Source: Psococerastis gibbosa (lineage: Eukaryota > Arthropoda > Insecta > Psocodea > Psocidae). Taken from it: a stretch of 64,000 nt of DNA. The number at the start of each line of letters is the position of its first letter. The first letter of the stretch is position 1. The stretch lies in assembly GCA_963971405.1 (NCBI GenBank), contig OZ020490.1, positions 10,340,874 through 10,404,873 on the forward strand. Reading direction: 5' to 3'. This document shows positions 56,851 to 64,000 of the stretch, in pieces. Position numbers and translations under genes: made by a program. Under the pieces are notes generated by a model. That model was not told the origin of the DNA, ran no database searches, and was given only the letters and a program-made list of their open reading frames with translations.

Positions 56851-58137
56851 TTACCCCTATTAAACCCCCAATACAGAAAAGCAATAAACCCTTAAACCCA
56901 CTCCCTTACCCTTCTCTCAGACCAGAAAAATTCCCAATAATATTAAAACCGTCGGGTAAAATAAAATAAAAATGAGAATCCTTCAATGTAAACATTTTTC
57001 CAGACATTTTCTGCATTACAGGCTACGGTTTCGCATTGGTTGGTTTCTTGTTGAGAGTAACAATAATATTCGTGGAAAGTTCTCTGAAATCTTTCGAAAG
57101 TAATGCTCTGGTTTTGAAGAAGGGGTGGGGGCACTCAACCCTGGTATTGTGGGGAGGGTTGCTCCATGCTAGGCATGTTTGGGTCTGGCTTGTGGCCAAG
57201 GCCTTGAGTCGAGACTTGGTAGAGATATTTTCGCTTGTGAACATCCGCAAGGTTCTCTTCTCGGTCCCATTCTCTTTCGCTTGTTCGTAAATGATTAAGA
57301 CTATTAACATTGAGCACGGAATAGGTACTTTTTGTATTTGGCACATGATTTTATGGATTTCTCATTTTCTCTCAAATACGCTAAATGGATAACATCGCCT
57401 GCCAATTGAAACTGGTGGTCCACTGACAATCCTTAAGCTCAATATGGCTGCGATATCCTCGAGCAATTTTTAGATTCCACATTTTCTTAAGATACCGCGC
57501 TAAAGTTGACTTAATTTTCAGTACCGTACAGAGAAATCCCTGAGTTGCACACATGCTTACATGCACTGACTTCGACGACATCCGACGGCTGATACTTATA
57601 ATTTATGTGTCTCTTACCTTGTTATTACTTATTATTATTATTAATTTAATTATATTTTATATCTTGCAGTGCCACTGCACTAAGATCGCTCGATAAGCTT
57701 GGGCGTGATAATGTTAATTAAGAAAAAATTGTTTTTCTCAATATATGCACCTTGTCCCGGGTTACTGGTCAAGGAAAAAAGTGAAAAAGTGAAGTGAAAT
57801 TGAATTATTATTATATAATGGATTACAATATCATTATAATATATTACAGTATTGAAAGATACCTACGTTGGCCGATTCACAATAATAACAACAAAAATAA
57901 TAACAATATAAGCGTCAATTAAAATAATTATACGTCATAAGTATCATAGTCGGATTGGGTCTAAAGCTTCTTACTTAGACCTAGTGACAAGTAGCTACAA
58001 AGAAAATTTTTGACATATTCGAATAATAATAATTTATAATAATAATGCGGGTATTTATCGAAAAAACCATTACAAATTTTACTAAAACTAGTGCCAAAAA
58101 GGCGCTTTGGGATCACCGCACAATTTAGGCGCCCATT

Positions 58138-58511
58138 CCATTGACCGGCTAGGGCTATTTCCAAAAACAGTGACGTGGTAGCAGACATTCAAGACTTAGG
58201 TTGCGTTTCCACCGATCTCGCATTGCAGAATGCAAATGACATTGACGGAAATTAGAATTTTTCTTTTTATAGAAATCTATTAAAATGTTTGTACTTAACA
58301 TATCCCATGACGCCATTTTTTAATTTTATTTTGTTTGTTTGTGATTTTACTGTATGATCATTGATCAATTTTAACTATGGCAAAGAGGAAAATAAACATT
58401 TCCATCAATTCTGCAATGCGAGGTCGGTGGAAACGCCACCTAAGTCTTGAATGTCTGATACCACGTCACCGTTTTTGGAAATAGCCCTAGCCGGTCAATG
58501 GAATGGGCACC
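58138..58511. mobile_element. Palindromic MITE
   Basis: Ends GGCGCCCATTCCATTGACCG and CGGTCAATGGAATGGGCACC, with the family interior. The left flank is TTA and the right TTC, a duplication changed at one base. Confidence 0.85.
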
Positions 58512-58739
58512 TTCCTGTACCGTAGCAGTATATTATTTACTAGTTCGTTAAAATTGATCCAAAATAGAATCCGTGACTTGTGCAGACGTGTAGAGAAAGA
58601 CTCTATTGGCTTTTAGTGCTAATGAAACTAACCTCATTTGATGGACAATTTTCCTATAGGAATAAAAATATAAAAACAATGTGGCAAAATACCCTCCTCT
58701 TATTGGGTTGCCAATTCCCATAAATAGCGCCCACGATTA

Positions 58740-58985
58740 ATTTATGGAGAGAGGTAGTGGAGGGCGCGGCAAAGTGAGCATAGTAACCTTTGACCACTGG
58801 TCATTCCGACAAATATGAACTTAGCTACCCTTTTTCAGTTTTGTAGCCATGGTATAACATTTCTTCTAAATATGTAGCAAGATTACTCGTTTAATTCAAA
58901 TAATTAATAATTTATTACACTTCGAAGAAAGTATTGTAAATGGCTCACTTTGCCCCACAAGGCGGGGCAAAGTGAGACGGAATTA
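58740..58985. repeat. Possible inverted-repeat element with GGCAAAGTGAG ends
   Basis: GGGCGCGGCAAAGTGAGC at 58760 is inverted at 58930 (GGCTCACTTTGCCCC) and repeated directly at 58955. A GGGGCGGAGTTCGCCCC stretch near 5555 may be distantly related. The boundaries are not firm. Confidence 0.4.
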
Positions 58986-59685
58986 TCCTATGTTAATTTA
59001 CATGTTAAAACAAATTTAAAAACACAATTCACAATTCAGAACCTTACTTGTTTTTTTCGGTTTTGTTATGTCATGTAAAACTACATTAAAAACTGAAAAG
59101 AATGCCAATATTATCTCAATTTCGACCAAAAGTGCAATTTTCCGGGTTTTCCCCTGACGTCTTCAATTGGGAATTGACAGCTCAATCACAGCAGGTAATT
59201 GTACATATAGAATAGTTAGAAAAGAACCTCGGTACATAGTGATCTTCTAGCTTGTCCCGACTACGTCTCTACTAACAGAAATTTGGCGTTATTTTGTGCC
59301 TTGAAATCTACCTAAGCACTGCTGCCTTCAAAATTCTGTTAGCCTGCCACGTATTTCTACAGCCTACTTAAGTTAGCAGACAGGGGGAAACCAGCTAAGT
59401 GCTGATGCGAGGACCGCCCCGCAACTTTCTCTTTACTTTCACCATGCATCAACATCTTCGTTGCTGCTTTCTTCCTTAATCGGAAACTTTATTTCAAAAT
59501 TTCATCTGGTACGTGATAAGGGTGTAAGGGTGTTGGGTTAGATTTATATATACCTACACCAGGTCAGTAGGTTTTAGACCTGATAAATCGGTGGAGAATG
59601 ATTGGATTGGGGGGGGGGGGGGAGTCATTGTGATGGGCTTTTGTAACGATTCTTTTAATAAATGTATTTGTTTTTTTTTTTTCAG

Positions 59686-59787
59686 ACAGTAATTTTGCGA
59701 TGGACTTGAGATTGCTCTGCTGGCTTACAGTGCTCAGTGTGTTCACATTCGAATATAGTGGAGGTTTACCACCGGTCATCAGAATTG
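59686..59787 (+). CDS. First coding exon, candidate ionotropic glutamate receptor (kainate-like)
   Basis: The exon follows a long T-rich tract ending in CAG at 59683-59685. The ATG is at 59700 after a 14-nt untranslated stretch, and the frame runs 29 codons plus one base to a GTAAG donor at 59788 (phase 1). The peptide is a short polar start, a hydrophobic core (LLCWLTVLSVF) typical of a signal peptide, then GGLPPVIRIG. From family knowledge, the mature N-terminus of arthropod kainate-type receptors often has an LPPxIxIG stretch leading into the amino-terminal domain, so the likely product is a plasma-membrane glutamate-gated cation channel. The identification rests on about ten residues. No second exon is visible to 64000, which would imply an intron longer than 4 kb. 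The alternative is another signal-peptide-bearing extracellular protein. Confidence 0.5.
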
Positions 59788-61750
59788 GTAAGTTTCTTAA
59801 CATAGTACACTCTATAAAAATGTGCCATGATTTTTAGCGCAATTATGTTAAGTATAATTCAATTCAAATTGTGGGTAGTCAGAGTTCCATAGTTTATCAT
59901 TTTCGGACTACGGCTTATAAAGAATATCGTCAGCTTAGAATGACGACCTCGTAAGTCGTCAAAACCAAATTTTACAGGAGACGAAGAAAACTGTCGCATT
60001 TCGTCCACTTAGCGCCCATTTACGAGTTTTCCTATTTTTCCGCTAGAGAGGGCACCTGACCAGATACAATTTTTTTCCCGTAAACCTGCTGGTGAGTTTT
60101 TCTTACTTATTCCACAGTAACCGGATTTTGTCGAAATCCTGACTTACGAGGTTTTCATTCTAAGGTGACGATATGCAATTTTGAAAACGTTTTTGCTCTT
60201 ATACGCAGGACAGGGCTGTACGCAGCAAAAAAAAACCTTCCCAAAAAAGATGTTTGTAATAATGTAATAATTATTTTTAATAAAAAACAAAATGCTTAAT
60301 GCGTCAGTAGCCTCATGAAAATTACTAGTACTAGTTAACTGTTCAAAACTAGGGTATATATCCAGCACTGCCCCTGGCCCCCTTCCACACGTATATATGT
60401 ATTATAGGACGACATTGGCCATGGCAATGATAATAAAATAGAACTAAGTAGATGATGCCTAGCCATAAGCTTAGTATGATAAACAAAAAATAACAAAAAC
60501 TTAGATTTTTAGAAAAACTTGTTATAACAACCCGAATGAGTAAAACCCAAATAATCGTTAAGAAATTAACTTTGTCTAAGAAAGTTTAGTATGACTCAAT
60601 GACCGATAGTTGTGAAACGTAGGTACCATTTGTCAAATTGCTGTGAAAACAATGTGACCACGTTGTATGGACTAATAAGGTTGCAACTTGCAACATAAAA
60701 AAGAAAATATTGTAAAATGAAATGAAGTTAATGAACGATTCAACAAACACTAACACGGCACTACAAAAACGCTGGCGCAGACGTTTTGTGTACTTGCCCT
60801 TATAAGTTATAACACATTAACCCAACCACAGTCGACTGTCGAGTCGATAACATGCCTGAGTTGGGTAGCATTCTTAAATTTCTTAATGACTTAATTTTCA
60901 AAAACTGTTCTTGGCTGAATCGTTCATTGACTGAGCCGTGAATAGCCATCTCGCTAGTCTGCCTATCTTGCTCCAAAAACTAAGGGCACATACTTAATCT
61001 GCTCAGAACCTAAACTAGAATAAGTCAGCATGGTGCTATTTTTCAGAATCAAAGTAATATTTGTAGAAAACAATGATCCCCATTGTGTTTACCGCGAAAC
61101 TTGGAAGAAGGCCCTAAAACAACATCAGCGCCATCTCGTGAGCAAACAATCAACCAGAATGGAATTAGAAATCAAACACAAGAGCTGCTCATAACTAGAT
61201 TAATAACGTCGTCTTGAGGGCCATTTTCAGTAGGGTATTAAATTAGTTGGTTGTGACGGTTGTGTTAGATGAAGAGATTTATGAAATCAAATTATCTGTA
61301 GTTTTGCTGTGGCTAGAATCACCCAAAAGCATGAGGGTTCGAGTCATACACCAGACAATTTTATTTATTGCTTCACATAAATAAATATATATTTCTGTTA
61401 AATTATACAATCAATTAATAAATAAGTAGGTAATCGACAAGATACGACAAAATATCTTCAAAATCAGGTAGTTCTGTCGTTGTCCTCGTACTAGTGCCTC
61501 AGTGTCAATGTAGAAAGCCTTCTCTAAAAGATAAGTATTATATATTCTGTAAGCGATTCATTTGAAACACACACACTGTTCAACTACACTACTCATTCAA
61601 CCTTTGCCCGACAAAGCCATCAAAATCTTTACGGTAAACCCTTTATTGGTTTCAGAGAATATTCTTTTTTCAAGTGAGGGGGTACTCTGATTTGCTCCTA
61701 AGTGAGTTCTTTATTGGATTTCGATGGGACAAACAATCGTCTTTATTATT
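59788..61750. other. Presumed intron after the receptor-like exon
   Basis: Begins at the GTAAG donor. A/T-rich; a B-box-like GGGTTCGAGTC lies at 61338. No second exon recognised. Confidence 0.35.
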
Positions 61751-61753
61751 ATT

Positions 61754-62511
61754 AATGTTATATTATCCGAGTTCTATGCCATTTGAAGCACCTAGAAACC
61801 AAGGGGGGCAAGTCATTTATTTTGCGTTTTGGAGTTAAGTGCAATATGCTGTTACTCTAGCTGCTCTTAATCCTAGTAACCAACAGGAACATCGGGATCT
61901 GTCATTTCGACCATGCTAGATTTCATAGAAAAGGGGTGTGCCTATACATTTTCATTTGAGTTACAAACTTAGCCTCAATCTCGAATGTTTATTTTTGTCA
62001 CTAGCATCCCTTGGCCTCTAGGCACTTTATTTCATTTAACATTTGTATGTTAACAGAAAATGCAGAAACCTCGAACCTACAAAATTCCACACAAGAAATC
62101 CTTCTACGTTTTAATTTAAATGGTACTTCAGCGGGAGAAACGATCGTTTAAATTATTCAAAATGTTCTATTATCCGAGTTCTACTCCATTTGAAGCGCCT
62201 AAAAGCCAAGGGGTGCAAGTCATATAGTTTGCATTTTAGAGTTATGTTCACCATGCTGTTGCTCTAACTGCTCTTTATCCCAAACCAACAAGAACATCGG
62301 AGTCTGTCATTGCGACAATGCTACAATTCATGGAAAATGGGTGTGCCTAAACATTTCCAATTGAGTTACAAACTTTAGCCTCAATCTCAAATGTTTATTT
62401 TTGTCACTTGCATTCTTTGGCCTCTGGGCGCTTCATTTCATGTAACATTTGGATTAACAGCGAATACAGAAATCTCGATCCTATAAATTTCCACACAAGA
62501 AATTCTTCCAC
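61754..62511. repeat. Tandem duplication, period 407 bp
   Basis: 61754-62107 and 62161-62511 share TTATCCGAGTTCTA, CATTTGAAGC, CAACA-GAACATCGG, TTGAGTTACAAACTT and AATGTTTATTTTTGTCACT throughout. There is no transposon signature. It lies in the presumed intron of the receptor-like gene. Moderate divergence shows it is not recent. Confidence 0.8.
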
Positions 62512-62962
62512 CTGCTTCCCCCTCTTCGCAGCCTCCTTACACTCCCCCTTTACCTATGGGCTGAGGTGGAAGCTCATTAGAAATGAATTTGCCGGGAAGA
62601 AGCGGCAAGGGGTGGGAACTGTCTCAAGAGATAGAATGAACAAACTTTTTGCTTCTGTTCTGAAATTTATATGAATTTGTAATGCCTTAGTTGACTGGCA
62701 TAGATTACTTATGTTTCTTAAATTTTTTAGGATGCTTCAATCACTTTTTTATGTTATCGATTATAGATCTATTATATTATCCATACATATTTTCCTCCAT
62801 CCTACAGCGAGTTAGGCTAAAGATAACATCATGCCCTAGTACGGCTAAGGCTTTAATTCTCCATCTTATAGACCTAACATTCTAAAACAAATCGTCGTTT
62901 CCTTGATCTACAAAAGTTATAAATTATTATTATTATTATTAGTTATATTGTAGTTATATTTT

Positions 62963-62991
62963 GCGGACTTCGATGGCATAGCAGTTCGTAT
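62963..62991 (+). repeat. SINE3 head, split by LINE insertion
   Basis: GCGGACTTCGATGGCATAGC matches the head of SINE3 (compare 33518). AGTTCGTA at 62984-62991 is repeated at about 63549-63556, flanking the insertion as a target duplication. Confidence 0.65.
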
Positions 62992-63153
62992 CTTCCCAAA
63001 AGTTTTTTTTTTTTTTTTTTTTTTTATTATAAAGCGCCAGACCCGTGTGGGTAAACGCGCTTTCTGGTTTGTAGTTGCCGGTGTTGTTGTCTGTGTTGTG
63101 TGTGTATGGTATTAGTTGGTGGTGTGTGGCAAACTGTAGTATAAAAAGTATAA
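62992..63153 (-). mobile_element. Poly-A-tailed segment upstream of LINE copy, reverse orientation
   Basis: A run of about 22 T (about 63003-63025) is followed by unrecognised GT-rich sequence up to the LINE junction. Read on the minus strand it is a segment ending in poly-A. It lies within the same target duplication as the LINE copy, so it may be a 5' inversion of the same insertion event or a separate retrocopy. No coding match was seen. Confidence 0.35.
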
Positions 63154-63549
63154 TTGTCTCCGTGGTATAAAGGTTACCAGTCACCATTCACTAAAAAATT
63201 GTATAAGACCATTACAAGACTGAGAAGTGGCCACGGGGTCACGAAGAGGTACTTGTGGAAGATGCCCAGTGGCATGTGCGACACTTGTCCGGGGTCAACT
63301 GAAACCCTACAGCATATCATATTGGAATGCCCATCATATTCAGCACTGCTTACAGTCCTCCTAAATTGCCTCCCAAATTCCATCGTCAGACCTTTCAATC
63401 TACTTTCAATTCTAGAAACATGCAGCCCAACAATATATTTTGCTCTACATACTTTTTTAGAAAACAGCAAAAAAAACTATTTTAGAATGAACCGGATTAT
63501 TGTCGCACATTAGTGGCTGAATGGCTCCCCATCGCCGACGCCAAAAAAA
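63154..63549 (+). mobile_element. Second copy of the RNase H LINE, 3' end only
   Basis: The sequence closely matches 56036-56420 from PWYKGYQSPFTKK through the CDTCPGSTETLQHIILECP motif to the identical UTR (TGGCTGAATGGCTCCCCATC) and poly-A. Relative to the 55-kb copy it lacks four residues after YLWK and has small indels. It is cut off 5' of the Cys/His tail. It lies inside a SINE3 copy (see 62963 and 63550). Confidence 0.85.
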
Positions 63550-63706
63550 AAGTTCGTACTTCGTGCGAGTCTCTACACATCATGCGATCTGTGACCTGTC
63601 GTATAATTCAACGCAGGTATTACCTAAAGAGGCGACAGAAGAGGTTATTCGGATACATTCATTTAATTATTTGCATGCAATTAATCTTTAATAAAAAAGT
63701 TATATT
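63550..63706 (+). repeat. SINE3 body and tail, continued after LINE insertion
   Basis: The sequence resumes with CTTCGTGCGAGTCTCTACAC and runs to GGATACATTCATTTAATT and an A-rich tail, as in the other SINE3 copies. Together with 62963-62991 it makes one near-complete SINE3. Confidence 0.75.
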
Positions 63707-64000
63707 GATAATAGGCCTAATAATTAGTAATTTTAATTGTTGTTATTTCTCGTAATGAGCACTTCGTGAGTGATGAAATGATGTGTTGTAATGAGTTCAG
63801 ACAAACCTTTTGGTTTTAGAACTGAACTTGTATATTCCATGGTATAAAATATTATAATAAAAAAGTACAGTGGTCGGCAACCCATAGCTCGCGAGCAAAA
63901 TTTGGTGCTCTGGGCTCTCGGTAGTGGCGCTTCGGCAAAACTACAATTTTTTGCCATTTTAAAAATAAAAAATAAAAAATTAGAATAGTAGTAGAACAAT

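Noticed and set aside
57023-57346. 107-codon minus-strand open frame
   Set aside because: No recognisable domain; two overlapping frames are about equally open and no splice or promoter signals support either.

Overview
This window looks like intergenic or intronic DNA from a repeat-rich animal genome, most likely an arthropod. It is AT-rich, has no operons or dense open frames, and shows spliceosomal signals. It also holds tRNA-derived SINEs, many 5'-truncated LINE tails, hAT- and Harbinger-like MITEs and a decayed mariner/IS630-like transposase of a type I associate with arthropods. The arthropod assignment is inference; a narrower taxon cannot be read from the sequence.

Only two segments look like host coding exons. 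A short exon at 59686-59787 has a polypyrimidine tract/AG acceptor and a GTAAG donor; it encodes a start Met, a signal peptide and a mature N-terminus resembling ionotropic (kainate-type) glutamate receptors. A second candidate at 15712-15982 encodes a signal peptide, a spacer and an RQRR furin-like site before a GTAATG donor; its family is not recognised. Both genes would continue outside the visible exons.

Most of the rest is layered mobile DNA. (1) LINE remains are almost all C-terminal: RNase H plus Cys/His tails (23.3-24.2, 38.7-39.3, 55.1-56.4, 63.2-63.5 kb), an L2/jockey-like RT piece and C-terminus (22.4-23.2 kb), and many fragments carrying the 'W-GHV-RM' tail motif. (2) There are at least four SINE families: SINE1 with a tRNA-Glu-like head (11 copies); SINE2 with an (AGT)n end, 10-15 bp target duplications and a long open frame; SINE3 with a poly-A tail; and SINE4, unclassified. 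(3) DNA-transposon derivatives include seven hAT-type MITEs with 8-bp duplications and long G/C tracts, palindromic MITEs flanked by TTA, hairpin MITEs and a TTAA-flanked foldback. (4) An unclassified repeat with a GACA-rich core is present as two long copies near 1 and 7.5 kb, a third at 34.7-35.6 kb and several fragments.

Insertions are nested and can be ordered. SINE2 sits inside a LINE reading frame at 3 kb and inside a palindromic MITE at 20 kb. An RNase H LINE sits inside another LINE tail at 55-56 kb. A LINE copy splits a SINE3 at 63 kb. A TIR element sits inside the GACA-core repeat at 35 kb. Stretches not listed are AT-rich sequence in which I recognised nothing. I found no operon-like or defence-like system, CRISPR array, rRNA or convincing functional tRNA.
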